A stretch of 43,493 bases of DNA from an uncultured bacterium (GTDB lineage: Bacteria; Verrucomicrobiota; Kiritimatiellia; RFP12; UBA1067), in NCBI GenBank assembly GCA_902761035.1, contig CACWIW010000014.1, positions 1 through 43,493 of the forward strand. The letters run 5' to 3'. Position 1 is the first letter of the stretch. Every line of letters starts with the position of its first letter. The position numbers were made by a program, and so were the translations under genes. Shown here piece after piece: positions 23,531 through 32,381 of the stretch. The notes below the pieces were generated by a model. It was not told the DNA's origin. It did not search any database and saw only the letters and a list, made by a program, of their open reading frames with translations.

Positions 23531-24637
23531 TCAGGACTTCAAAGCGTCTGCGAAGAGATCGGCGCCCTTGAGGTTGATCTTCAGGTTCGCCTCGTTGTTG
23601 CACGAGACCCAGGGGGCCATCATGAAACCCTTGAGGCTCTTCGCAGAGATGTCACGCCGACACATCTTCACGAGTTTTCCGATGACGTCGTCCGCGCCAA
23701 TCTTGAGCTTTTGACGCTGCCATCCGGTCCAGTTCGTCCCGCACGGCACCTGTTCGAATCCGGCCTTGTCGAGGTCGTAGAACCCCTTCAGGCGCTTGTG
23801 GTCGGATGTCTTGTTCTCGGACAGCTCGAAACCACCGTAGCTCTCGTCGTAGTACCAGTTGCTCATGAGCACGGACTTCGGGCACCGCTCGTAGAACTCT
23901 GGATGGTCCCACCCGTAGTCGCTCCATGCCCATGCGCGCATGTCGTTCTTCTCCACTGTCTTGACGATGTGCAGAAAGTCGTGCATCCAGAACTCGCCCT
24001 TGCGTACGATCACGTAGAGGCAGCGCCCGGAGTGGTCTTGGTGCCTCGCTGTTTCCTCGTCGTAGCCGATGTGGAGGAAGCGCGGGTGGTCGAAGATTTC
24101 CGCCACGTCCGCAATCAGATCCTCGCACACTTTGTAGTAGGTGGGCGTGGAGATCATGCGGCGATAGTGCTTGAGCCATCCGTTGTGCGTCGTCGAGAAG
24201 TTGAGCTTGGGGATCACCTCTATGCCGAGCTTGTTGAGGCGGACGATTTCCGCGCGCATCTTCTCGGGCGTCCAGCTGCCCTTGATGGACAGTTCGGGGT
24301 GGCTGGGATAGACCAGCCCCTCGCCGAGGTCGACCACGATCATGTTCATCCCCTTTGCGGCGATATAGTCGGTGGCCTTGCGCCACAGGTCGTCCTTGTT
24401 GCGCAGTTCGGTATCAGGGAACGGCGAGTGTCCGTTGGGGGACATCGCGGCCTTCACGGCCTTGAGGTCAACGTCCGGCGGGAACCAGTCGCACCACATG
24501 TTGTGGCCGAGGTGCAGCAGGAACGCCTTGATCTCGCCAGGCGCCGTGAAGCGAGAAAGCGGCGTGCGTGCGGCGGCCACCCCGCCGGCCGTTGCCAGCG
24601 CAGTGGAGGCAATGAATGAGCGTCTTGTCGTCGTCAT
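23531..24637 (-). CDS. Tat-exported TIM-barrel protein, GH20-like
   Basis: The 368-aa protein has a twin-arginine signal (MTTTRRSFIASTALATAGGVAAA), so it is exported folded. The rest is a TIM barrel: 'AAKGMNMIVVDLGEG', 'LNKLGIEVIPKLNFSTTHNGWL', 'FDHPRFLHIGYDEE' (near residue 189), 'KNDMRAWAWSDYGW'. The 'HIG.DE' strand resembles the catalytic Asp-Glu of GH20 beta-hexosaminidases, but the overall protein is shorter and lacks the usual N-terminal domain, so the activity is uncertain. AAAAGGA lies 7 nt before the ATG. It is the last gene of an operon, 13 nt after the GH97 gene. Confidence 0.7.
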   Translation of the reverse strand: MTTTRRSFIASTALATAGGVAAARTPLSRFTAPGEIKAFLLHLGHNMWCDWFPPDVDLKAVKAAMSPNGHSPFPDTELRNKDDLWRKATDYIAAKGMNMIVVDLGEGLVYPSHPELSIKGSWTPEKMRAEIVRLNKLGIEVIPKLNFSTTHNGWLKHYRRMISTPTYYKVCEDLIADVAEIFDHPRFLHIGYDEETARHQDHSGRCLYVIVRKGEFWMHDFLHIVKTVEKNDMRAWAWSDYGWDHPEFYERCPKSVLMSNWYYDESYGGFELSENKTSDHKRLKGFYDLDKAGFEQVPCGTNWTGWQRQKLKIGADDVIGKLVKMCRRDISAKSLKGFMMAPWVSCNNEANLKINLKGADLFADALKS

Positions 24638-24650
24638 GCTGTTTTCCTTT

Positions 24651-26702
24651 TTAGGATTTAGGAGTTATTCGGCAACACCGGGCGACGAATCCGCCGCCGG
24701 GGGCCATGTGAAGCGGAATCTTCTCCCCGGCCTTGACCTTTCGCGTTTCGTGGACGTACCTCTGCGCGTCCTCCTTCGCGTCGCCCGCGTCGCGGAAGAT
24801 TTCAATCGTCCACGCGCCCGTGCCGAGGAACGACGTGTCGAGCGTGCAGTCGCGCGCCTCGGCGGTGGTGATGCCGCCCGCGTACCACGCGCCGTCCCGC
24901 GTCTCGCGCGCCGCGACGAACATCGTGTCCGGCGTGCCGGCAAGGCCGACGGTGTTCTTCCACACGGTCGGAACCTTCGCCATGAACGCAAAACATTCCC
25001 TGTTCTTCTCGTAGTTCGTGGGCGAGTCGCAAAGCATCTGCAAGGGCGCTTCGTAAAGAACGACCTGCGCCATCTGGCGACAGCGCGTGCCGAGCGTGCC
25101 GGGCTGGTTGCGTTTGTCCCTTGCGCGGTAACCCGAGCCGATGCCGTGGTTGTTCATCGCGCCCGGCGTGTAGTCCATCGGCCCCGCCGTCATGCGCAGA
25201 TAGCACGCCGCAACGTCGCTGAACATCGTCCCCTTCTCGTCGAGCTTGTACAGCCCCGGCAGCATCCATTCCTGTCCGTGGATCCCCTCGTAGTTGAGCA
25301 CGTTCGGATAGCGGCGGTGGAGGCCCGTCGGACGAGACGCGCCATGGTACTCCACGTGCATCTTGTTCCGCGCGCAGGCATCGGCGAACTTCTCCATGAA
25401 GCGCGCAACGTCCGCGTCGCCCCGGTCGAGGAAATCGACCTTGAAGCCCTTGATGCCCGCCTTCGCGAAGTGGGACACCACGCGCTCCTCGTTGCCGTAC
25501 ACCTGGTGGAACGCCATCCAGTGCCAGAGATCGACGCCCCTCTCCCGCGCATACTTGACGAGATGATCCACATCTACTGCGGGACACGGCTTCCAGATGT
25601 TGAACCCGAACCGGACCTCGTAGCCGTACCAGTCCAGCACCACGTATTCAAGCCCGTTCTTCGCCGCGAAGTCGATGAATCGCTCGTATCCCTTCGTGTC
25701 GCACGTCTTGCCGCCATCGAATCCGTTCCACCAGTCCCACGCCACCTTCCCCGGCCGTACCCACGAGAAGTCCGCGCCCTTGTCCTGCGCGGGCGCGAGC
25801 GCCCACACGATGTCCGCCTCGCAGAACTTCGCCGGCGCGTCCGCAAGGATGAACACGCGCCACGGGAACGTCCGCGTTCCCTCCGTTTCCACGAGCCAGG
25901 TTTCGTGCTCCAGCACCTTGATCCCCGCGCCCCGCTTCTGGACACGTTTCGGCGCGCCCGCGAACTTCGCCTCGAACGCCGCGTCCGTACGCGAACCGAA
26001 GTACCAGATCGGGTAGTTGCGCACGTCGGACTCCGTGACGGACACGTACTTCCCGCCCGCCTCGTACGCAAACGGAAGGTAGAGCATCATCTTCGAAAGG
26101 TCGATCTCACCCGCCTTGGACGCGAACGGCACAGACTCTTCCTCGCCGAACGCCCGCGTCCGATACCCCCAGCACTTCACGTCGGCGGAGGGAAGGTGCA
26201 GCGACGCCTTCTCGGCATTGACCCTCATCTTGCCGGACTTCTTCGTCTCGAAGCGGTATGCGACGCCGTCGTTGCGCGCGACAAGCCGCACGCCCCACGC
26301 GCCGAAGTCGACGAACGCCTCGTTCGCACTAAGATTGACCTTTGACTTCTTGTACACCGGCGCATCGGCCACTCCGCTCCTCTTTCCTTTCGTCACAACG
26401 GGACGAATGCGCCCCGTCGCGTCCGTGTCACCCAATCGCGCACCGTCCACCGTCAGTCCGATTTCGGACTTCGCGACCATGGTCACGCCCTCGCGCACGA
26501 CCTCGTATGCGAGTGGATTCGCGTAGAGTCGAATCACATTCTTGCCGTCCGGCGAGAACGTCTCATTCGCCCAGTTTTCCACACCTGCGGCCAAGGCGCC
26601 TCCTTCCATGATGAGCGTTGCCGCGAACGTTCCTATCTCAATTTTCTTCCTGCTAGACCTGCATGAAGCCAGACGCGCCAAAAGACGAAGATTCAACGTC
26701 AT
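24651..26702 (-). CDS. GH97 alpha-galactosidase/alpha-glucosidase-like hydrolase
   Basis: The 683-aa protein has an N-terminal export-type segment (ending near ALAAG), then the GH97 beta-sandwich (~50-310), a TIM barrel opening 'VAWDWWNGFDGGKTC' and a C-terminal all-beta domain. GH97 has inverting alpha-glucosidases (catalytic Glu base) and retaining alpha-galactosidases (Asp nucleophile). 'GIKGFKVDFLDRGD' (Asp near residue 421) fits the retaining type, and 'YEGIHGQEW' (near 474) supplies the acid/base Glu. AAAGGAG lies 3 nt before the ATG, rather close. It lies 22 nt after the 524-aa gene and 13 nt before the Tat protein. Confidence 0.85.
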   Translation of the reverse strand: MTLNLRLLARLASCRSSRKKIEIGTFAATLIMEGGALAAGVENWANETFSPDGKNVIRLYANPLAYEVVREGVTMVAKSEIGLTVDGARLGDTDATGRIRPVVTKGKRSGVADAPVYKKSKVNLSANEAFVDFGAWGVRLVARNDGVAYRFETKKSGKMRVNAEKASLHLPSADVKCWGYRTRAFGEEESVPFASKAGEIDLSKMMLYLPFAYEAGGKYVSVTESDVRNYPIWYFGSRTDAAFEAKFAGAPKRVQKRGAGIKVLEHETWLVETEGTRTFPWRVFILADAPAKFCEADIVWALAPAQDKGADFSWVRPGKVAWDWWNGFDGGKTCDTKGYERFIDFAAKNGLEYVVLDWYGYEVRFGFNIWKPCPAVDVDHLVKYARERGVDLWHWMAFHQVYGNEERVVSHFAKAGIKGFKVDFLDRGDADVARFMEKFADACARNKMHVEYHGASRPTGLHRRYPNVLNYEGIHGQEWMLPGLYKLDEKGTMFSDVAACYLRMTAGPMDYTPGAMNNHGIGSGYRARDKRNQPGTLGTRCRQMAQVVLYEAPLQMLCDSPTNYEKNRECFAFMAKVPTVWKNTVGLAGTPDTMFVAARETRDGAWYAGGITTAEARDCTLDTSFLGTGAWTIEIFRDAGDAKEDAQRYVHETRKVKAGEKIPLHMAPGGGFVARCCRITPKS

Positions 26703-26724
26703 TTTCTCCTTTCTGTGACCGTCA

Positions 26725-28299
26725 CTAGGTACGGAAGTATTCTTTCAGGATCTTCGGGCCAAGTTCGTCGATGAGTTCGTCTGTCAGCACCTTGACAACT
26801 GGCAGTCCGTTCTCACCGACAAGTTCGGGAACCTTCGCCCCCAGCTCGTGCGGGGCGTCGAAGTTCTGCATCACGCACTTCTTGCCGCGGAGCTCCGCCT
26901 TGACCGCGTCGGCGAGCTGTTTGTTCCAGCCCGACTCCTTCGAGCACCACTTCTCGCCCTCGAAGTCGATCAGGACCTCCACGAACTGGTGGACTGAATC
27001 ATCGGGGAGGTCCGGGGCCTTGCCGTCGGCGATGAGGTTCAGCGCCCGCGCTTCTTCGGCGGAGACTGCCTTGGCCTTGGTCAGGTGTTCGCCCTCGAAC
27101 ATGACGAGATGCATTCCCTGGTCCTCAATGCAGGCGCCGGGGTTCCTGAGGTGCTCAAAGAACTCATTCAGCTTGCCGGCATCTTCCGAGGCGAAGTAGA
27201 GGTCGATCGCCTTGGACACAAGCAGGCGCAGCGTGTCCGCGATGTATTTGCGCAGCGGCTGGATGTCCGGCGCCTCCCTAGGATTGAAAACGACCTTGTC
27301 GCCGTTCTCGTTGATGCGGGAGGCGCGTTCCAGATGGATGAAGCCGCCGCCGATGGCGGGCGAGAGAATGTTGGTGTTGAAGTCGTACGTGCTCTCCAGG
27401 GGGACGTATCGGCCCTGCTTCGGGTCGTAGCACTCGAACTTGTGCATACCGGGCTTGAGCTTATCACCCAACTCGATAACCATGAATTGGTATTCCATGG
27501 TGTTGCGGAGCGCGGAGCGGTCGTCGTCGCCCTCCTCCAGTCGTTCCGTGTCGAGCTGGTTGGCGAGATAGTCGAGGCTCGTCCCGATGCGCGCGTAGAA
27601 CTTCTGCACGTGCTCCGGGGCCTTGCGGATCTTGCCCTTGATGACGTCAAGCTTGTCGAAGTACGGATTGTAGATTTCCTTGCGCAGGCCGAACTGCGTC
27701 TTTACCGGGCCGGACTTGCCTGCGCTGGCGGTCTCGCCCGCACCAACGGACTTGTCGGTTTTCCCGGACTTGCCGCTTTTCACAGACGTAGCGGAAAATC
27801 CTTCGATTTCGCTTCCGGAATCCATCTCGGAACTAGACTTCAGCGCGTCGGCCCTGCTGGTGGACGTCGACGAGCCAGTCGAATCCGGATTGAGCGCCGC
27901 CAACGTCACCTTGGAGATGATGGCCTTGATGCGACGTGCCGTAAGCGGACGCCCGGAACAGACGTAACCGTCGGCGTCGAGTTTGAAGTCGTCGCGCTTG
28001 AATTCCGCGCCGATTTTCCTTTCAAGGGTGCGCAGGAACTCCCTGGTAAACCTCGCCTTGCCGTCATTGTCGGTCAACACCTGCATGTTGAATGCATTCG
28101 CGAGAGACCTCAGGAGTTCGGTGCGCATCTCGTTGTTCGCCGCTTTTTCGATGCTTGAGCGGCTAAGAGCGCTGAGTGCGCCTCCGTAATCGCCAACCTT
28201 CTTGATGGCGTCTTTGCCGTCGAGGTTCGCGATGCTGTCCGCAGTCCAGTCCTTCGCCGTACTGAACATGTTGAGAGCCGTTAAATTGATGTTGGCCAT
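26725..28299 (-). CDS. Cytoplasmic protein of unknown function, first gene of the GH97 operon
   Basis: This 524-aa protein lacks a signal peptide and membrane segments. The first ~130 residues are helical (MANINLTALNMFSTAKDW...). A Ser/Gly/Lys-rich linker (~145-200) follows, then a charged alpha/beta region ('YNPYFDKLDVIKGKIRKA', 'AIGGGFIHLERASRINENGD', 'LIDFEGEKWCSKESGW'). I do not recognise the family. AAGGAG lies 8 nt before the ATG. Its first codons recur as a remnant at 16722-16757, so paralogues exist or existed. With two exported hydrolases directly downstream it could be a regulator or a secretion-related protein, but nothing in the sequence decides this. Confidence 0.6.
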   Translation of the reverse strand: MANINLTALNMFSTAKDWTADSIANLDGKDAIKKVGDYGGALSALSRSSIEKAANNEMRTELLRSLANAFNMQVLTDNDGKARFTREFLRTLERKIGAEFKRDDFKLDADGYVCSGRPLTARRIKAIISKVTLAALNPDSTGSSTSTSRADALKSSSEMDSGSEIEGFSATSVKSGKSGKTDKSVGAGETASAGKSGPVKTQFGLRKEIYNPYFDKLDVIKGKIRKAPEHVQKFYARIGTSLDYLANQLDTERLEEGDDDRSALRNTMEYQFMVIELGDKLKPGMHKFECYDPKQGRYVPLESTYDFNTNILSPAIGGGFIHLERASRINENGDKVVFNPREAPDIQPLRKYIADTLRLLVSKAIDLYFASEDAGKLNEFFEHLRNPGACIEDQGMHLVMFEGEHLTKAKAVSAEEARALNLIADGKAPDLPDDSVHQFVEVLIDFEGEKWCSKESGWNKQLADAVKAELRGKKCVMQNFDAPHELGAKVPELVGENGLPVVKVLTDELIDELGPKILKEYFRT

Positions 28300-28354
28300 A
28301 GTTTTTTCTCCTTATAAGACTTCCTGCACTGTTTACAGGTTAGAACCGAGAAGG

Positions 28355-28492
28355 TTACAGAAATCCCAATACTTCTTCTTTTTCACTGACGCCCTTGTAC
28401 CAGCGACGGCCGTCGCCGATTCGCTGTGGCATTGCATAGCCGGCAGTCGCGCCTGCGGTAAGTACAATGAAGTCTTTTCTCGTGATTTTCAT
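28355..28492 (-). CDS. 45-aa mini-ORF with Tat-like head
   Basis: MKITRKDFIVLTAGATAGYA at the start resembles the Tat-type or N-region signal of exported enzymes, with Arg-Lys for the twin arginine. The frame then ends after GDGRRWYKGVSEKEEVLGFL. AAAGGAGG lies 14 nt before the ATG and a TGGTATAAT box 35 nt before it, so it is probably transcribed. It is most likely the head of an exported protein joined to a foreign tail by deletion. Confidence 0.4.
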   Translation of the reverse strand: MKITRKDFIVLTAGATAGYAMPQRIGDGRRWYKGVSEKEEVLGFL

Positions 28493-28527
28493 TTTTCACA
28501 ACTTTACCTCCTTTGGGAGCTGACCGT

Positions 28528-28533
28528 ATTATA
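28528..28533 (-). promoter_or_regulatory. Extended -10 box TGGTATAAT
   Basis: On the minus strand, 35 nt before the 28492 ATG. It may drive the mini-ORF and possibly the 524-aa/GH97/Tat operon behind it. Confidence 0.5.
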
Positions 28534-28628
28534 CCATAACTGCCCCAATGAGCATAACCAAGTTTAAAGTTTACTTTTCAAGCGGCATCCCAATTTCCAG
28601 GAAAATGTCATGTATTTTTCACCGTCAC

Positions 28629-28671
28629 TTGACATTGACTTGACAAATGGTTTTATGTTCTCTGATATACT
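28629..28671 (+). promoter_or_regulatory. Possible promoter of the 28721-32101 gene
   Basis: TTGACA occurs at 28629 and 28640 and TATACT at 28666-28671. The spacing (20 bp from the nearer box) is long, so the exact pair is uncertain. Confidence 0.35.
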
Positions 28672-28720
28672 ACGCGCCGTCAGACAAAGCAGACTGATTG
28701 AACGCAAAAGGAGAAAAAAC

Positions 28721-31700
28721 ATGAAAAGCAGAATACTCGCACTGACACTCGGCTGCGCTGTTGTCGCTTTCGGCGACTATGTGCATACGGTCGAATGCTC
28801 ATCACCGGGCGTTTATGAAATCACGGAGTCCGGTACGGACGTGACGCTGTCCGGCCCGATCAACGGAAACGTCGACGTGAAGTTACCGGCGAACTGTCGA
28901 GTCTCGCTATCAGGCGTCACGATGTCAGGTGTGCTGACGATAAACGGCGACGCCGAACTTATGCTCGTCGGAGTGAATTCCGTGACAACGGATGACGCAA
29001 CGGCGATATCCTGCTCGGGCACGCTCACAATCGCCGGTACGGGTTCGCTCGCGGCCACTTCGTCCGGCGCGAAGAAGACGGGCGTCATCTCTGCGGAGAA
29101 CCTCACGCTTGCGGGCGGGACGACGACGCTGACCATCAGCAATCCCAAGACAAAAAACGCCTGCGGCGTCTCGCTTTCCGGTGACTACACGCAAACGGAC
29201 GGCACGTTGAAGATCGTAGGCACGTCAGACAAGTACAAGCAGAACGGCGTATTTCTTGCCAAGAAAAACACAAAGGCGACAATTACTGGCGGTACGCTCG
29301 ACGTGACGCTTGCCGGCGAGAAATCAGTCGGACTCGCAATGGACAAGGACACCGTGACAGGCACGATGTCCGGCGGAACTTTGAAGTTCGCCATGTCGGG
29401 CGACGGCGCCAAAGGCGTCAAGGGCGATGGCTCGTTCACGATGACCGGCGGCACCCTTGAGGCGACCTTGTCCGGAGGCATTGTCGAAGACTACTTCGAA
29501 TACGAGGACGGTGACGGCAACACGTGGAACTACTACATTACGCTCTCTTCCTCCACTAAAACGAGCGGCGGAACTTCCACATACAACACAACCTCGCTTA
29601 TCGCCAACGGCACGTATCCCGTCATGGACCCTTCCAAGTGCTACGCGGTGAAGGTCGGCACACTGGACATATCCGGCGGCGCGATCACGGTCTCGGCAAC
29701 AGGTACGGCGGGACGCGGACTCGGCGCGGACAACATGACCATCTCCGGAGGAACATTCGACATATCAGTTGCCGGCGGCACGACCGACGTTTATGTGGAG
29801 GCTCTCTTAGAGTCTGACGAACTCACGGACGACTCATTCGCTTCAGGCGTCCCCACATGCCTTGATTCCGGCGGCGCTTCTTGTCTCAAGACCTCTGGCA
29901 CGAATAGCGTCCTGACGATTTCAGGCGGTACGTTCAACCTCAGGGCGACAGGCACTGCAGGGAAACTCATCAACGCCGCAGGATATCTGGTGATTGGGAC
30001 AGAAGGCCAGACAACCCTGCCATCGGACTCTTCGTTCTCGCCGGACATCAGCGGATCGACAACTGGCTCAAAAGTCTTTTGCACTGCGGTGAAGCAGAAA
30101 TACTACGGGACGCTCGCCGTCGCGACGGCGACAACCAACATTTCGGATAAGACGCTTTCCGTTGCAAACGACAATCTTGTCAGCGTGGCTTCTACTACCT
30201 CTCAGACAACACAGTCCTTCGGTGCCCCTGGTGGTCAAGGAGGTCCCAACGGTGGAACGCCCCCCAACAGTGGAACGCCCCCCAACGGCGGAATGCCTCC
30301 AAGTGGCGGAATGCCAGGCGGCATGGATGACGATGCGGACTATTCCAACCCCAAAGGCATCAAAGCTTATTCCGGGGTTACAGTACACGGTGGACGTATC
30401 GTCGTCACAACGGCGAACGACGGTGGCGAAGGTTTTGAATCCAAAAATGACTTTGTCATAAACGGAGGCGTAATTGACCTGCAGTGCTATGACGACAGCA
30501 TCAATTCAGGCGGCAACCTCAACATCAACGGAGGATTCGTCTATGCAGCTTCGTCCGGCAATGACGCAATAGACTCTAACGGCAACATCTACATGACAGG
30601 CGGCGTAGTCCTTGCGTTCTCCACCGCCGGAGGCGCGGAGGTGGGTATCGACACTGACAACGCCAGTGGCCTTGTGATCAGCGGCGGCCACCTCGTCGCT
30701 GTCGGCGGTGCAGCAGGGAACATGGTAATAGGCTCAAGCGGCACGCAAAAGACGTACATGGAGGCGTCCGCTTCCGCCTCAACCTACTCCGGGAAGTATC
30801 TCTCCATGACCGGCACCGAAACGTTCACCGTGAAAATGCCTACGCTTTCCGGGACGTTCTCACTTGTATGCACTACGGAGGGATGGACGAGCGCAGGTAC
30901 GCCGGAGGTATCTACTACCGCGCCCGCAACTGGCTCGCTTTCCTTCCATGACACGTACATAACAAGCGGCGGAACTTTGACTGGTAGCAACAGCACATCG
31001 CCAGCCCATGAACTGTTCAACTCAGACGCGACGCCGATCGCCGCCACATCCAAGCATGTTTACAGCGGGTACTTTATGGCGAATGGTGAAATTGCGGGGA
31101 CGATACTTCTGAAAGTCGGACGCGCCAACTCCCGCACTGGCATTGCGAAATTCACAGCGACAGTGCAACTGCTTGGTGGAAAGAAAACGGTCTATACCGC
31201 ATCTACGGAGATTAATTCTTCGTCTCCTACGACAGTCACGCTGACGTCCTCTTCGGATGATTCCGCGTCCACGTTGACGCTCACGGTAGGCGGCAGCTAC
31301 ATGGCCGGCACCATTGACGGATTCTCAGTGGAGGGCGCGCGCAATCAGTCGGCGGCGAAGGAAACTCGCGCCACCGAATATGCGGCGAAGAGCGGCAGCA
31401 CTTTTAACATCGTGTTTACCGCGTCTGACGCGAAAGGCAGTGGCGCGGAATTCGCGAATGGATATTCTGCGCTTGCACTGAAAATCTTGACTAAAGGCAA
31501 GGCGAAACTCACCGGCACCATGGCCGATGGCACACGGGTTTTCGTGTCGGGCCTTCAGATGCTGCTGAACGAGGATGGCACAGAAGCCTGCATTCCCGTC
31601 TCTGTGCCGCTCTACACGGGCAAGCTCGGCGGATTCGCTTTCCTGCTCTGGATTGGAAACGACGGTTCGCTGGACGTGACTAACCTTTCAGGATGGGACG

Positions 31701-32101
31701 CCACGCCTTCCTCCGCCGCGCCGTTCTCGGCCACGATGTCCCTCGTGGACGCTGCGGCGCTTACCGCACCGGTCGACGGCATGCTTGCGTTCTCCGTTGA
31801 CACTGAGGCGTTTCCCTCTACTATAAACGCCCTTCCCGTCCTCTCTGACCTCCTGCCGCAGGAAGTTACAGTATCGGTTCAGTCAGGACGTCTCACGGCG
31901 GCGAACGACAACGTGACCAAACTGAAGATATCTCGCGTGAAATCAACGGGAATCTTCAATGGATCGTTTGCGGCCTACACCCAGAACGGCGATCGTACGA
32001 GAAAGAAGACCGTGCCCTTCAAGGGTGTGTTCGTGAACGGTGTGGGTTACGGTTCGGCAATAGTGAAAGGAGCGGGCTCCGCCGCTGTCATGCTGAAGTA
32101 A
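28721..32101 (+). CDS. Cthe_2159-like carbohydrate-binding surface protein
   Basis: This 1126-aa exported protein (signal MKSRILALTLGCAVVAFG) has long stretches of 'ISGGT..I...GT.G.GI' repeats forming a right-handed beta-helix. 'KGIKAYSGVTVHGGRIVV', 'NDGGEGFESKNDFVINGGVIDLQCYDDSINSGG' and 'SGNDAIDSNGNIYMTGG' match the carbohydrate-binding family typified by Clostridium Cthe_2159, which binds cellulose and acidic pectin. A Gly/Pro linker lies at ~511-535. From ~780 on are beta-rich domains ('YSGYFMANGEIAGTILLKVGR'). AAAAGGAG lies 7 nt before the ATG at 28721; the open frame upstream is not protein-like. It is the only large intact plus-strand gene here. It has no recognisable anchor. Confidence 0.8.
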   Translation: MKSRILALTLGCAVVAFGDYVHTVECSSPGVYEITESGTDVTLSGPINGNVDVKLPANCRVSLSGVTMSGVLTINGDAELMLVGVNSVTTDDATAISCSGTLTIAGTGSLAATSSGAKKTGVISAENLTLAGGTTTLTISNPKTKNACGVSLSGDYTQTDGTLKIVGTSDKYKQNGVFLAKKNTKATITGGTLDVTLAGEKSVGLAMDKDTVTGTMSGGTLKFAMSGDGAKGVKGDGSFTMTGGTLEATLSGGIVEDYFEYEDGDGNTWNYYITLSSSTKTSGGTSTYNTTSLIANGTYPVMDPSKCYAVKVGTLDISGGAITVSATGTAGRGLGADNMTISGGTFDISVAGGTTDVYVEALLESDELTDDSFASGVPTCLDSGGASCLKTSGTNSVLTISGGTFNLRATGTAGKLINAAGYLVIGTEGQTTLPSDSSFSPDISGSTTGSKVFCTAVKQKYYGTLAVATATTNISDKTLSVANDNLVSVASTTSQTTQSFGAPGGQGGPNGGTPPNSGTPPNGGMPPSGGMPGGMDDDADYSNPKGIKAYSGVTVHGGRIVVTTANDGGEGFESKNDFVINGGVIDLQCYDDSINSGGNLNINGGFVYAASSGNDAIDSNGNIYMTGGVVLAFSTAGGAEVGIDTDNASGLVISGGHLVAVGGAAGNMVIGSSGTQKTYMEASASASTYSGKYLSMTGTETFTVKMPTLSGTFSLVCTTEGWTSAGTPEVSTTAPATGSLSFHDTYITSGGTLTGSNSTSPAHELFNSDATPIAATSKHVYSGYFMANGEIAGTILLKVGRANSRTGIAKFTATVQLLGGKKTVYTASTEINSSSPTTVTLTSSSDDSASTLTLTVGGSYMAGTIDGFSVEGARNQSAAKETRATEYAAKSGSTFNIVFTASDAKGSGAEFANGYSALALKILTKGKAKLTGTMADGTRVFVSGLQMLLNEDGTEACIPVSVPLYTGKLGGFAFLLWIGNDGSLDVTNLSGWDATPSSAAPFSATMSLVDAAALTAPVDGMLAFSVDTEAFPSTINALPVLSDLLPQEVTVSVQSGRLTAANDNVTKLKISRVKSTGIFNGSFAAYTQNGDRTRKKTVPFKGVFVNGVGYGSAIVKGAGSAAVMLK
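30251..30315 (+). repeat. 18-bp tandem repeat encoding a Gly/Pro linker
   Basis: Three and a half 18-bp units (GGTGGAACGCCCCCCAAC type) encode GGTPPNSGTPPNGGMPPSGG between two beta-helix blocks. The first two units differ at one to two bases, so length variation is likely. Confidence 0.8.
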
Positions 32102-32140
32102 TTTCGCGAACGTCAATGCGCACAGACTCGGTTGGCGTGG

Positions 32141-32146
32141 TATAAT
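32141..32146 (+). promoter_or_regulatory. Extended -10 box TGGTATAAT (plus strand)
   Basis: Same TGGTATAAT form as the minus-strand promoters. It lies 11 nt before the ATG of the response-regulator fragment. Confidence 0.45.
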
Positions 32147-32157
32147 ATCCGCACGCC

Positions 32158-32244
32158 ATGAGAGAAATGAAACGGCGAAAACTCAATGCAACCGGCGCGC
32201 GTATCGAGACGATACGCGGCGCCGGATACAGGCTAAAAGCCTGA
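32158..32244 (+). pseudogene. C-terminal fragment of OmpR-family response regulator
   Basis: The 28-codon frame ends 'LNATGARIETIRGAGYRLKA'. The RIETIRG.GYRL motif is the end of the winged-helix DNA-binding domain of OmpR/PhoB regulators. Only the last turn and wing remain; the receiver domain and most of the DNA-binding domain are gone. A promoter-like box and ATG stand directly before it. The DNA at 32192-32225 also folds into a ~15-bp hairpin and could terminate the upstream gene. Confidence 0.6.
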
Positions 32245-32381
32245 ATTACATCCTCTTATTCCACCGTGATGGCGGCGTGGTAGCTCTGGAGCGAGCGCGA
32301 CCGCGATGGTGGTGAGGTATCGCGAGGATGTTTACTTTATTGACTCCGTGTTCCTATTTGGCACGAACAAAGTGCTATTTC

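Noticed and set aside
32192..32225. Simple intrinsic terminator of the carbohydrate-binding protein gene
   Set aside because: The stem is strong but no T-run follows, and the same bases encode the conserved end of an OmpR regulator; kept as a gene fragment with a hairpin note.
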